A stretch of DNA of 64,000 nucleotides from Platanthera guangdongensis. Lineage: Eukaryota; Streptophyta; Magnoliopsida; Asparagales; Orchidaceae. Made by a program: the position numbers and the translations under genes. Below, in pieces: positions 1 through 10,984 of this stretch. The stretch is from positions 154,718,249 to 154,782,248 of the forward strand of contig CM077149.1 in the NCBI GenBank assembly GCA_039583875.1. The letters run 5' to 3'. The notes under the pieces were generated by a model that saw only the letters and a program-made list of their open reading frames with translations, ran no database searches and was not told the DNA's origin. Each line of letters opens with the position of its first letter. The stretch's first letter is position 1.

Positions 1-147
1 TAAACCAAAATGAAGAAGCGCTGAGGCAAAACTTCCAACGTGGTTCAGAAGTCGATCTGGGGATCAAATAGAAATGCATGAGATCAGGGAACAACTCATT
101 GATTCCAAACAAATAAATAATATTTAAGGAATTGCACTTGATTTTGA

Positions 148-275
148 CTCCTTTTTGGGGAATTTATTTTCACTGGTCAAGCGGTTACGCCCGCATTAAC
201 CAGACCTTAATTAAAGTCCGGTTCATGCGGTCGTAATCGCTTGACCGGTGAAAATAAGTCCCCCCAAACAGAGCC
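148..275. repeat. Foldback inverted repeat (MITE-like)
   Basis: Two arms of about 60 bp form a near-perfect palindrome centred near position 211. The left arm contains CACTGGTCAAGCGGTTACG and the right arm its near complement CGTAATCGCTTGACCGGTG. The outer ends (left TTTTTGGGG, right CCCCCCAAAC) also pair. No coding capacity is visible. This looks like a small foldback or MITE, but no target duplication was resolved, so the family is not assigned. Confidence 0.6.
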
Positions 276-324
276 TCTATCTAATTCTGTGAATGCGGTT
301 TGTACATAAATATTAACGATAAAT

Positions 325-1661
325 TGTAAAAATTTTACAAAACGGGTGGAAGCTGAAAAGAGGTCGCAGAAACACTCAACCACAACCGAAGACAAGTAAA
401 AATCAGTAGCAATAGCAACACAAGAATCTCCAATTGAAATTAACTTTTTTTACGGAGCGAGATATACATTGCAAGTCATGATTTACAATATAACCAAAGG
501 AACAGAAATCTGCAACACGAAGTTAACCGCGCGGACAGAAAACTGTAAACACACTAGTCGCCAGTCCGCTAGCTGAGTCCGCCGAGACCGCCTATCCGCG
601 AGTAACCGCGCGGACTGTTGTTATTGGAATGTTGAAGGAACTTGAACAGAACCCGCTGATTGATTGAGCGAACTGCTCTTCTTATTCACAGCTCGGAGGA
701 AGAGATCAGGTCGCAGAGACCGCGACCTGCTGCTATCCCCTGACTGATATCCGCGAACTGTTCCGCACCAAACTTCCACTAGTTGCCTAGTCACCCGATG
801 TTAGCCGCACAGCCTGCACAAAATCAACTTTCTTAGTCGCAACAGTTAGAAAACCGTAACCGCAAAAACCAAACACGAGCTAATTCTTACCGTTCATTGT
901 TGTTTATGACGAGTAGATGACTCATATTTATAGGTGTGAGGAGGATTGTCGTCACCGCCGGTAGCGATAGGAGAACCGCTCATCAGATCTGTCAGCTAAC
1001 ATCGAATCCGCGAATACAAGAACCGATTCACCACTTAAGGAAGACTATCCGCAAATAAGCGCAGACACTAATCTTGTCCGCAAGAACAACCAGATCACCA
1101 AGCTTGCGGACACAACTTCAGGCCGCGCAAAACTCCAGCCCGTGACAACCATGTCGTTAACTTGTCGAACTCAGCGAGCTCAAGAAGCAATCCGTAACAC
1201 CGGCGATCTCGACGAGCTAGGAAACAAAGCTGGACTTAGTCCCACAAGATCAAGTCCACGACAAGCTTTGCGGTCTCAAAGTAACCGCGCCACTTGATAC
1301 CAAGACCACGCCCAATCTGAACAACACCAGTCCGCCACCTTGTGGACTGCTCCATCAGACCGCGCGACCTCCAGGTAAACCAATCCACGCAACTGTGCTG
1401 GCCTCCACGATCAACAACAAAACCGTAAGCACAGAAACAAGCTGGACATTGGCGAGCTCCAAAAGGGTCCGCCACAACCGCGGTTAGCCAAACCTAACCG
1501 CCCGGTTAACCAAGGATGCTTGCTGAGCCAGACTGCAAGAGATAACTGGCGCCTGCCAAAGGTAGTACGCCAAAAGTGTCTGCCAGGCCACGACGGACTC
1601 TGCAGTCTGACCAGTCTAACCACCCAACTCCACTTTTACTCTCACTTCAACAATTTCAACA
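325..1661 (-). mobile_element. 3' LTR of degenerate minus-strand Ty1/copia element A
   Basis: On the minus strand the LTR starts with TGTTGAAATTG right after a polypurine tract (AAGGGGGAG, plus positions 1662-1670) and ends in ...TTTTTACA at 325. Its sequence is related to the LTRs of element D at 25030-25656 and 29781-30644. Shared features are the ends, the AGGTCGCAG block and the CCGCGCGG-rich tracts. The rest of element A lies on the other side of the inserted element B (21935-22113), so the LTR and pol tail are now 20 kb apart. The matching 5' LTR is not in the window. Confidence 0.75.
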
Positions 1662-1674
1662 CTCCCCCTTGAAG

Positions 1675-2766
1675 TGTTGGGTGTGGTTCCCATCCGAGTC
1701 GGTAAAAACCACCGGGCACGGGCTTGGAATTCACTTCGAGAAGGAAATTTGCCAAAATTTTCATAGCCTGGAAAAAGGTTGCAACGTCCAAAAATAATTG
1801 GTTGCAACGTTTAAGTCATGGTTTGGCAAAGCAGGAGCAGGCGCAGGCGCATAGGTTGCAATGACCAGAAAAATGAGTTGCAACAACTTGGGGGCGGAAT
1901 TAAAATCCGTTTTTTGAAATCTGGCGCTGAATTAAAATATGGAAAGGTGTGCCTCTTGGGGACTCTTGGACGTGATTTAGTCGGTAGTTATGACAAGGAA
2001 TATACAACAATAAATCATTCTCTGAAGGGAGAGATGGTGTAGATAGGAGTTTTAGGTTTTCGGTGGAAGAAGAAAAGGCGATCCTGCTTTCGGAGAAATC
2101 GCCTCCAGCCGCCGCCCGTTCGTGGTCCTCCGACGCCAGAGTCCAGATTCCGCTGCCGTCACCAGCTTCCAGATCCCGCTGCGGTCACCTTCCAGATCTT
2201 GCCGCCGTCGCTTGCAGAGATTGCTGTCGTCGCCCGTGAAGAAATAGGATCGGGCCACTCGTTGCCGGCCCTTGTTCGTGGCTTGGAAGTTGAAGACGAA
2301 GGAGGGGCTGTGCATAGCCGTTTTCTTCGTGATTTTGGTGAACGTCATCTTTGACGTTGGGACGGATTGTTCAATCCGTCCGGGTAACGACTCCTCACAC
2401 CTTTTGTATTTGTCTTCTTGCAAATTGTTATTTGTGTGAATTGTTGGAGAAGAGTATTGTGGTGTAGATCCGGTTTGGATCGCGGTTGTGTGGATCCTTT
2501 GTGGATCGTGTTTGTGGTGGAGGAGTGGAGATCCTTTGTGGATCGGTGGAGGGAAAGCCTGTAATCCGTGCGTGTGTTTTTCACACATCTTTAGTGGAGG
2601 CTTTCCGGGTTGGACTCCGATCGTCCCGTGGTTTTTCGCACAAGTTGGGTTTTCCACGTAAAAATTCTCTGTGTGTTTTTATTACTTTCTGCACTTTGTT
2701 TTGTATTGCGCTTGCTCGAATTGCAACAAGTGTCCTGGTCGGGATTGCTCGCTCTCTTTCCCAACA
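1675..2766 (+). repeat. 5' LTR of element B
   Basis: Direct repeat partner of 20860-21929. It begins TGTTGG and ends CCAACA. It holds four GTTGCAA-type words between about 1778 and 1890, inside a block also found at 38640-38940, and three copies of a TTTGTGGATC word near 2490-2545. Against the 3' LTR it has a short extra segment in the GTTGCAAC block and scattered substitutions, so this is not a recent insertion. Confidence 0.92.
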
Positions 2767-2767
2767 A

Positions 2768-2778
2768 GTGATATCAGA
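2768..2778 (+). other. Primer-binding site of B (degenerate)
   Basis: GTGATATCAGA directly after the 5' LTR corresponds to the usual plant copia initiator-Met tRNA site TGGTATCAGAGC with substitutions. Confidence 0.6.
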
Positions 2779-2986
2779 TGGAGATTTAGTGACAGAGCCG
2801 TTTCAGTGACAGGGCAGTTACCGGGCTGACCTATTAGGGTTTCAGGACGAGTCGATCGGGATCTCGGGTGTGCAATTGGGAGTGGTAGTTTACGACCATT
2901 GGCCCGCTGGCTACCCTCTCCAGTTGTATACTTTGAGATAGTCGACTCAAAGATCAGTGGTCGGTCCGTCCAGTTAGCAGAGCAGG

Positions 2987-4302
2987 ATGAAGTCTACATC
3001 CGATTCAGAGCAGATGATAAAGTTGAATGGTGCCAATTATCACCAGTGACATCTACTGATGGAGGATTTGATATACGTGAAGGGTTGACATGCTCCTATC
3101 TTTGAGGAGATGCCAAAGGACACAGATCCAACAAAATGGAAGGTGGAACATCGGAAGCTGTGTGAGTTTATCAGACGGTTCGTGGAGCCGAACGTCTACA
3201 ACCATGTGGCTAACATCAATGATGCAAAGGATCTGTGGAAGACTCTCGAGACCTTGTATGTCAAGAGCACGGACATCAACAAGTTATATTTGCTGAAGAA
3301 GCTTGGAGAGTTCAGATACCGGGAGGACTCTCCTATTTTGGATCATGTCAACGAGTTCCAGGGCATTATTGATCGTCTGACTGTTATGAAGTGACTTTCG
3401 AAGATGAGGTGAATGCATTGTGGCTTCTCAAGTCACTTCCAGACTCTTGGGAGATGGTCAGAGTTTCTCTGATCAATTCTTCCCCCAAGGGGATTGTTTC
3501 CATGGAGATCGCCAAGAGTGGGATCTTGAATGAGGAGGTGAGACAAAAGTCTCAGGGGACTTCAGGCTCTTCTTCACGAGCTGACGTTCTCTTTACTGAG
3601 TCTAGGGGGAGAGGAAGGAGTAAGAGCTGAGAAAGGAAGGAGGACAACAGTCAGAGTAGGGCAAGTCGAAGTCACGTTATCAGAACGTGGAATGCCACTA
3701 CTGTCATAAGAAGGGTCACATCAAGAAATTCTGCTACTCGTTGAAGAACGATCAAAAGAAGAAGGGGATTGCCACTGAGGGCAAAGATGAGGGTCACACA
3801 GTCACCACCGTTTTGACCGAGGAGGACGACATCATTATTGTTGACGACGACGTTACTGCTGCACTCGCGTGTGATGATCGATGTTGGATCGTTGATTCTG
3901 GAGCCTCCGCGCATGTCTCCCCCACAACAGGGAGTTATTTGCCACTTACACCGCTCATGATTGTGGAGTTTGAGGATGGGCAAAGGGGAATACGTCTAAT
4001 GTACTTGGGCGTTGAGACATGCATTTGAAGACGAGCACTGGAGCCCTACTAGTTCTGAGGGATTACTACATGTTCCAGACATCCGCTTCAATCTGATATC
4101 TGTTTGGCAGCACTTGGAAGATGAAGGACACCTGAGTGTCTTTGGAGGAGATTTCAGGAAGCTGATCAGGATCACTTGTGATGGCCAGGGGCTACAAAGA
4201 TTCTGGACTGTACTAACATGGAGGGGAGGCCTGAAGCTGCTTAGCCAACTCCGTCAGGCTGGGAATCCACTTCCTATGGCACAGGAGGCTGACACACATT
4301 AG
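2987..4302 (+). pseudogene. Element B gag and protease (broken)
   Basis: The frame opens at ATG 2987 and reads the copia Gag start motif KLNGANYH. It then meets TGA where the family has Trp and a second TGA 45 bp on. It continues through a UBN2-type Gag domain (WKTLETLYV, about 3110-3390), another frame break at 3392 and a CCHC zinc knuckle (CHYCHKKGHIKKFC, from about 3693). The aspartic protease follows (WIVDSGASAHVSP, about 3882-3920). The end (HVPDIRFNLISV, from about 4068) is the post-protease motif. The break at 4307 is the insertion of element C. No product is expected from this copy. Confidence 0.85.
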
Positions 4303-4307
4303 CCAGA

Positions 4308-5060
4308 TGTACAACCTCGGGCTCGCAAAGAGCCCTCAAGAAGCAAATAGGTCGAGATGGGCAAATGGGACCAAGGGGGGCCCCTCGCAAGCGGCGAGAT
4401 GATGGACTCTCCAATGAGCGAGATACCCCATCCAGAGGCGAGAGGGCCTCCAAAGGCGAGAGGGCCTCCGTGGGCGGGAGAGCCTTCAGCAGCGAGAAGA
4501 CCTCGCAGCAAAGGGCGAGAGGCGCCGGCGAGACGGGCAGTAGGGTCCCTCTCGCCGGCAGGTGCTTTTTCCACTCTCCAGGGCGAGAAGAGGCCTTTTT
4601 ATATTTCCCTGTCGAACATGGGTTTTTACTCTTCTACCCCGGGTATTTTTACCCTCTTACCCTTAGTGGACTGCATATAGCTCCTCAGAACAGCGGAGTT
4701 TGGCTGTTGCAGACCCAGCCAAGGGTACCCCGGTAATTTCAGACCGATGCAGTTTTGTTATTGGCAGTTCAGATTCTGAAATCTATAAATAAGCTCATAG
4801 GGTTCTTCAGAAGAGACTTTTTTTTGGACTCCAAAAGGAGATCATCGGCACTGTCTTCTGAGGAACTCCAAGCCCAGCTTTTGCTTTGGAGGGGAAGCTC
4901 TCAGTGACCTTCCGGTAAGCGGTGGGACCTCCCTGCTGCGGCTTTGGGCCAGTTTTTCTAGTCCTTCACGACCAGTCGGAGGTCGAAGCTTGGGCCAAGT
5001 AGGTGTCGGCTACGCCCCTATTTTGTGAACATTTGTCGGAGTCAAATTTTGGCTTCAACA
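4308..5060 (+). repeat. 5' LTR of element C
   Basis: Near-identical to 17396-18150, with a handful of substitutions and 1-2 bp indels visible (for example CAAATAGG against CAAGTAGG near the start). Short ORFs inside it are LTR sequence, not genes. Confidence 0.95.
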
Positions 5061-5117
5061 GTTCTGGTGCGGTGAGCGTGGAAGTAGCCGGTTCAAGAAA
5101 AGTTTGAGTTTGGTCCT

Positions 5118-6287
5118 ATGGCAGGAGGTGAAGGAGAAGGATCTGGTTCTGGAGGTTCCCCCTCCCAGGTAGAAGAGGCGACGAGGAAAATGCTGGAGGA
5201 CTTCAGGCGAGAGGTCATGCAAACCATAAGCTTGGCCTTCTCGGCAAGGAGCGAGTGGGCGACGCCTCAGGTCCCGATCGAGGTGGTCCCGCTCTTAGGC
5301 GAGAACGCCCCTGGTCAGCGCCCGGGGAAGGAGGTCCCCGCGGAGGCTGGCGAGAGGGACGTGGCGGCGCGAGAACTCTTCCCAGGCCAGCGTCCCGGGA
5401 AGGAGATCCCTGCAGAAGACGGCGAAAAGGAGGCAGCTGTGCGAGAGCTTTTCCCTGGGCACGGTCTCGCAGATCGGGCCAGCCAGCCGAGGCCGCGAGA
5501 CGTGCCCTCTCGGCAAGCAGTCGGCGAGAGCCCGTTCAATGAACTCGTCATCTCGGCTCCGGTGCCGGAAGGGTTCCGGGAGCCCGACATGTCTTACTAC
5601 TCGGGGAAGGATGATCCTGTACAACATGTGCAGTGGTTTGAAGATGTGGTTTCGATAAGACAGATGACGGATGCGTTTAAGTGTCGACTGTTTGCCATCA
5701 CCTTGAAGGAGAAGGCGCGAGACTGGTTCCATCAGTTACCGGCAAGATCGATCTATTGTTTCGAGGATCTGCGGAGGGGTTTCTTATTGAGGTTTTCAAC
5801 ATCGAAGAAGCGTAAGAAGGAGGCGGAGTGCTTGTTCTCGGTAAGGCAGAGCCAGGATGAAACGTTGGGGCACTACGTGGATCGGTTTCAGGAGGAGATC
5901 CTCCAGGTCCAGGAGGTCCCTGGGTATACGCTGATGCTTGCATTCACCCTGGGACTGAGGCCAGGCTTCTTTAGCATGGAGTTGAAAAGGGTGCCCCCCC
6001 TCTCTTTTGAGGAGCTTATGGAGAGGGCGGCGAAGGAGACGGATTTTGAGAGGGCCAATCCGGCGTTTGTAAGGAGGTTAGCCAGGTTGGCGGAGGACGA
6101 CGCAAAGGAGCCAGGAGCGGGAAAGCAAAAGGAGCAGAGAGAAGAGAGAAGGAGGGAGGAACCCCGAGGCCAGGGGCACCAAGGACAGAATCACCGGGGG
6201 GCCCGAGAGCCGAACAACCGGATAGGTTGGAGGCCTCATGAGGGTCGCCCCCAGGAGTTAGGAGGGAGGCTTCCAGGGAAGAGATAA
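5118..6287 (+). CDS. Element C Gag capsid protein
   Basis: This 389-codon open frame starts 57 bp after the LTR. It would form the virus-like particle that packages retrotransposon RNA in the cytoplasm. The N-terminal third is acidic and low complexity, with repeats of PGQRPGKE and ELFPG. The retrotransposon Gag domain spans about residues 150-300 (MSYYSGKDDPVQHVQWFEDV, WFHQLPARSI, LGHYVDRFQEEIL, FTLGLRP). The C-terminal 60 residues are Arg/Glu/Gly rich, as in nucleic-acid-binding tails. The TAA at 6285 looks premature, because a CCHC-like segment follows in another frame at 6334. The domain call is firm. Whether this copy makes a working Gag is doubtful. Confidence 0.85.
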   Translation: MAGGEGEGSGSGGSPSQVEEATRKMLEDFRREVMQTISLAFSARSEWATPQVPIEVVPLLGENAPGQRPGKEVPAEAGERDVAARELFPGQRPGKEIPAEDGEKEAAVRELFPGHGLADRASQPRPRDVPSRQAVGESPFNELVISAPVPEGFREPDMSYYSGKDDPVQHVQWFEDVVSIRQMTDAFKCRLFAITLKEKARDWFHQLPARSIYCFEDLRRGFLLRFSTSKKRKKEAECLFSVRQSQDETLGHYVDRFQEEILQVQEVPGYTLMLAFTLGLRPGFFSMELKRVPPLSFEELMERAAKETDFERANPAFVRRLARLAEDDAKEPGAGKQKEQREERRREEPRGQGHQGQNHRGAREPNNRIGWRPHEGRPQELGGRLPGKR

Positions 6288-6333
6288 CTTCCGGGAGCCA
6301 AGGAGGTTCGATCAACCGGCGTGGAGACAGGGA

Positions 6334-7286
6334 GTGAGGGATCGCTTTCAGCATCAGCAGGAGGCAATGGGGATCGGTCGAGGAAGAGGAGCTCGAGGAG
6401 GAGGAAGAAGAGGAAGAGGAGAAGGAAGGAGGGGTGGGGTGGCGTTGCCTTTCTGTGACTTCCATCAGGAGGGAGGTCACGCAACGGCCACGTGCCCAGA
6501 GTTCTTGGAGATGAGAGAGGCCAGAGGATTGAGGAGGCAGGATCCGCCGGTAAGGATCGTGGAAGTGCAGCAAGGGGAGGCGGAGGACAGGTGCGAGGAC
6601 CGGGTGGATGTGGGAACCCGTGGGGGGGGGGGGGAATCGGGCCATTCCACGGGGGGATTGGGATCGAGGCCACCCGGAAGGGGAGCCTCCAGACCATGTT
6701 CCGGAAGGGGGTAGCCTAAACCTCCCGGACCCCACCCCCGCTAGAAAAAATTACCTTCTCTTCAGAGATATGCCAGAGTATGAGGACCCGTTCTGACGCC
6801 TTGGTGATCCAGACAGCGGTGGAAAACTTTACGGTCTCCAAGATCCTGGTGGATAATGGGAGCTCCGTAAATGTGATTTTAAAAGGGCCTTCGATGAGAT
6901 GCAGGTGGAAACCAAAAGGATCTTGGCCTCGGATGGACCGTTGTTCGGATTCTCCGGGAGAGAAAGGAAGTGGAAGGGGGAGTAGGGCTGCACGTGAGGT
7001 TGGGGGCGTGTCACGGAACTGCCGGTTCGTGATTGTAGACGCCCCGAGCAGCTACAACGCCATCTTTGGGCGTCCCCTCATCAGCGCCTTTCGCTGCGTC
7101 CCCTCCTCTTTCCATCAATGTCTCAAGTTTAACAATGGAGGGGTGCAGGTCAGGGTCAGGGGGGATCCGAAAGTGGAGAGACAGTGCTACGTCACAGCGG
7201 TCAACACCATATCTTGGATGGCAGAAGCAGAGAGGTTGGAAAAAGAGATAGCAGCGCGTGAAGAAGCTGTCGGGAAAAGGAGGTGA
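6334..7286 (+). pseudogene. Element C Gag C-terminus and aspartic protease (frameshifted)
   Basis: An RGRG-rich stretch leads to a zinc-finger-like motif (FCDFHQEGGHATATC, about 6450-6495), typical of Tat-group Gag tails. A G-run near 6625 separates this frame from the protease. The protease shows the active-site motif LVDNGSSVNVIL (about 6846-6885), with Asn where most families have Thr after the Asp. Its end is VIVDAPSSYNAIFGRPL (about 7030-7080). The last 30 codons are charged linker towards RT. At least two frame changes occur, so this is a decayed gag-protease junction. Confidence 0.8.
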
Positions 7287-7426
7287 GCCCAGAGGAAGCG
7301 AGAGAAGGAACCGAAGAGGAAGTCGGGGGAGAGGAGACTGAGAAGCGACAAGGAGGAGATGCGCAGGAGGCCCAGGAGGTGTAGAAGTCGAGCAGCAGCA
7401 AGAGAGCCCGGAGGGGGCCATGGAGT

Positions 7427-8647
7427 TTGAGGGGGAGCAGAGAAGAGGAGGTGTGCAGGAGGTCCGGAGGAGCGGGGGAGTTGGAGCCACAGAAGGGAAG
7501 ACAGGAAGAAATGGGAGAAGAAGGGGGTGAGGAGGAAGCCCAAAGGGGCATGGAAATTGAGCTGCAGCAGGACGAGGTGATGGAAGTTGAGGGAGCAGGA
7601 GGTGAGGAAGAGCCGGAGCAGGAAGAAGAAGCAAGGGACGACTGGGAGCAGTCGCGGCTGGAGGTGGCCGAAGAAGTGGTGGAGATGGAGGTCCACACCA
7701 GCCAGGGGCAGGTGCAAAGGGTGCGGATCAGCGGGGGCTTGAGCCCCGAAGACCAGGAGCGGATGCGGGCCTGCATTCAGAGCAACGCCGATGTCTTCGC
7801 TTGGAGCGCGACGGACATGTCGGGCATTGATGTGGACGTGGCCTGCCACCGCCTAAATCTGGACCCTCGGACGCGCCCCATACGTCAGAAGATGAGAACC
7901 ATCGCCACCAAGCTGGAGGAGCCATTCGCGAGGAGGTCAAGAAGCTCCTGGAGGCGGGCTTCATCTCAGAGATCCAGTATCCAGGCTGGATCTCCAATGT
8001 AGTAATGATGAAGAAGGGGGGAGGAAAATGGAGAATGTGTATTGACTTTTCTTTATTAAATAAATCATGCCCTAAAGATTGATACCCCCTGCCTCGAATC
8101 GACGCGCTGGTTGATTCAGCCGTTGGTTTTTTCTGTTATGAGTTTTCTGGATGCTTTTTCAGGTTACCATCAGATCCGGATGCACCCTCCTGACGTCAAG
8201 GACGTCTCCTTCATCACAAGGGAAGGGTGCTTTAGTTATAACATGATGCCCTTCGGGTTGAAAAACGCGGGAGCAACATACCAACGAATGATGGATCGAG
8301 TTTTCCAGGGCCAGAGGGGTCGGAACCTAGAAGTCTACGTTGATGATCTCATGGTAAAGAGCAAGGGAGTGAACTCGCATCTCCAGGATCTGGAGGAGAC
8401 GTTCGCCACCTTGAGGAAGTTCAAAATGAGGTTGAACCCCTTAAAATGTGTTTTCGGGGCTAGTCGTGGGAAATTCCTTGGGCACCTTCTGACCCCAGCA
8501 GGGGTAGAACCTAATCCTGATAAAGTAAAAGCCATTCTGGAGCTAGAATCACCGCGAAACGCTAAGGAGGTGCAGCGCTTGACAGGAAAGCTGGCTGGCC
8601 TTAGCAGATTCCTCTCCAGGTCAGGGGGAGAAGTGCTCACCTTTCTT
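7427..8647 (+). pseudogene. Element C reverse transcriptase (broken)
   Basis: After a Glu-rich linker the gypsy pre-RT motif appears (MRACIQSNADVFAWSATDMSGI, from about 7765). RT follows: EAGFISEIQYPGWISNVVMMK at 7952-8010 in a shifted frame, then a TGA at 8081 in the PKD.YPLPRID motif, then the open frame 8111-8647. That frame has FLDAFSGYHQIRM, MPFGLKNAGATYQ, the catalytic YVDDLMVKS (about 8336-8362) and LGHLLTPAGVEPNP. The catalytic Asp pair is present, but one stop and at least one frameshift interrupt the domain. Confidence 0.88.
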
Positions 8648-8651
8648 TAAA

Positions 8652-9560
8652 GTGCTACGAGGGAATCAGAGGTTTGAATGGACTGCGGAGTGCGAAGAAG
8701 CTTTTCAAAAGTTGAAGGAGCAACTCTCCCTGGCTCCTCTGCTTCAAAGCCCAAAAGAGGGGGAAGATCTGACCTTGTACCTAGGAGTGGGAGCAGAGGC
8801 GGTGAGCTCCGTCCTAGTCAGAGAAGAGGGAAAAAAGCAGCTGCCCATTTATTATGTTAGCAGGATCTTGAGGAAGGCGGAGCTTCGTTACCCTATCCTA
8901 GAAAAGCTGGCATACGCCTTGGTTGTTTCAGCCAGGAAGCTCCGACCATATTTCCAAGCACATTCGATTAGGGTGGTGACGGACCATCCACTCCGAAAGA
9001 TTTTTGAAGGAGTAGAGCACTCGGGTAGGCTGGCCAAGTGGTCTATCGAGTTGAGTGAATTCAACATTTCGTTCGTACCAAGGCTCTCCATTAAGGCACA
9101 GGTGGTGGCCGACTTCTTGGCAGACTACGTTGCGGAGGTCGGGGCCGAGGAGCCGCAGCCACCGGAAGCATGGAAGATAATGGTCGACGGGGCCTCGGGA
9201 AAGCACTCCCTTGGAGCAGGGTGGTACTAACAAGTCCTCAGGGGGTGACCATAAGACAAGCAGTCGCCTTGCATTTCCCCACAACCAACAACCAAGTGGA
9301 GTACGAGGCAGTGATAGCCGGCCTTCACTTGGCTAGGGAGCTCGAGATCAAGGACGTTGAGGTTTTCACTGATTCATTGGTGGTGGCATCTCAGATACGT
9401 GGAGAGTTCGAGGCTCGGGAGCCCACCCTTGTGAAATATTTGTCCAAGGTGAGGACAATCATCAGGGGGTTCCGGACGTTCTCCATCCAGCACATCCCCA
9501 GAGAAGAGAACACGACTCTCGATCGATTGGCTAAGTTCGGACCTTGGGAAGTGGGTGCCC
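8652..9560 (+). pseudogene. Element C RNase H plus second (archaeal-type) RNase H
   Basis: The first domain (8652-9100) has the gypsy RNase H pattern LYLGVGAEAVSSVLV, PIYYVSRILRKAELRY and VVTDHPLRKIF. A second RNase H starts near 9175 (WKIMVDGASG), stops at TAA 9228 and resumes in another frame (NNQVEYEAVIAGLHLARELEIKDVEVFTDSLVV, about 9287-9390; HIPREENTTLDRLAKFG). Two RNase H domains in series are the hallmark of the Tat group of Ty3/gypsy elements. In such elements both act on the RNA:DNA hybrid during cDNA synthesis. One stop or frame change lies between them. Confidence 0.85.
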
Positions 9561-9709
9561 TGACTGATTTATTCCATCCAGCGATCGAAGAGGGGGAGCT
9601 AATGGAGGTAGATCGGCGGCCCTCGTGGGTAGATCCTTTCATTACCTTCTTTCTGATAGGAACCCTCCCTGAGGGGGTCAAGGAGGCAAGAAACTTCCGC
9701 CATAAGGCG

Positions 9710-10872
9710 GCTCATTATCTCATGCATGAAGGAGGATTACACCGGAGGATGCTTTCGGGGCTCCTAGCTCGATGCGTGATGGAGGAGGAGACCAGACACA
9801 TTCTGGAGGTGCACTCCGGGAAATGTGGTAGTCATTCCGGAGGGAGGATATTAGAAGCAAGGGTGGTCAGACAGGGGTACTTCTGGCCCATCCTGAGGAA
9901 GGACGCGACAGAGTTTGCGAGGAAATGCCGGAAATGTCAGCTCTACGCCCCCTCCAGCTCTTGCCGGCTCAAAAGCTCCGAAGCATCACAGCACCATGGC
10001 CTTTCGCCATTTGGGGAATAGATTTAGTTGGGCCTTTCCCTCCAGCTAGTGGACAAAGAAGATTCCTCCTGGTCATGATAGATTACTTCTCCAAGTGGCT
10101 GGAGGTTAAGGCGCTAGCAAAGGTGACCTCACAAGTCATCAGGAACTTCGTCTGGGGGGAGATCATCTGCAGGCACGGGCTGCCTCAGGCCATCGTCACG
10201 GATAACGGCCCCCAGTTTGCTAGTGAAGAGTTCATCAGCTTCTGCACTCAGCTGGGCATCGACCTCATGTTCGCCTCCGTCCACCACCCCAGGAGCAACG
10301 GTCAGGTGGAGGCGGCAAACAAGATTATCGTTAACTTGCTAAAGAAGAAGGTGGAGAATCTGAGAGGGAATTGGGTAGAGCAGCTCCCCTCGGTCCTGTG
10401 GGCTCTAAGAACAACCCCGAACACGGCCACTGGCGAGACCCCTTTCAAGCTTTCCCATGGTTGTGAGGCGGTACTACCGGTGGAGTTCGAGGTCCAATCC
10501 CCACGAGTTGCAGCTACAGGTGATGGAGACGAGGCATGGAGGATGGAAAACGAAGAAGGCATGCGCCTCTCACTAGACCTGGCAGAGGAGCTGCGAAACG
10601 TAGCAGCCATCAGATAGGAAGAGATCAAACGTCGAATGGCAAAACACTTCGACAAGCATATAAGGATAAAGCAATTCGCGGAAGGAGACCTAGTACTAAA
10701 AAAGGTTGATGCGGCAGGGAGGTCCGCCCGGTGGGAAAGCTCAATCCAAATTGGGAGGGACCTTATATTGTAGAGAGAGTGTTGAAAGCAGGGGGTTACT
10801 ACCTCCAGGATGTGGAGGGTAGGACCTTGAACCATTCCTGGAGTGGGAATGAATTAAAACGCTTCTACCCAT
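9710..10872 (+). pseudogene. Element C integrase (broken)
   Basis: The H2C2 zinc finger is at about 9790-9940 (HILEVHSGKCGSH, then CRKCQLY), in the frame that ends at 10021. The frame then changes to 9925-10617. This carries the DDE core: D in WGIDLVGPFP (about 10015), D in VTDNGPQFAS (about 10200) and E in NGQVEAANKI (about 10310). After the TAG at 10615 the C-terminal GPY/F-like part (KHFDKHIRIKQFAEGDLVL) continues to about 10872. All catalytic residues are visible, but the frame is broken at least twice. Confidence 0.87.
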
Positions 10873-10984
10873 GAGAAGGGAGAGCGGTAGATATATACTC
10901 AAAGCATGATCAATATAACATACTTCGCAAATTTTTTCTTGTTTATTGTTTATTAGGAAGTCCTAGTGACAGGAAGAGAGAACT

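Noticed and set aside
2052..2657. 201-codon minus-strand ORF, repeated at 21209-21820
   Set aside because: Lies in both LTRs of element B. The two copies differ by frame-changing insertions and no domain is visible.
4299..4736. Overlapping ORFs of 91-123 codons at the left edge of element C (also 17366-17768)
   Set aside because: Present in both LTR copies and in several frames. They are LTR sequence, not genes.
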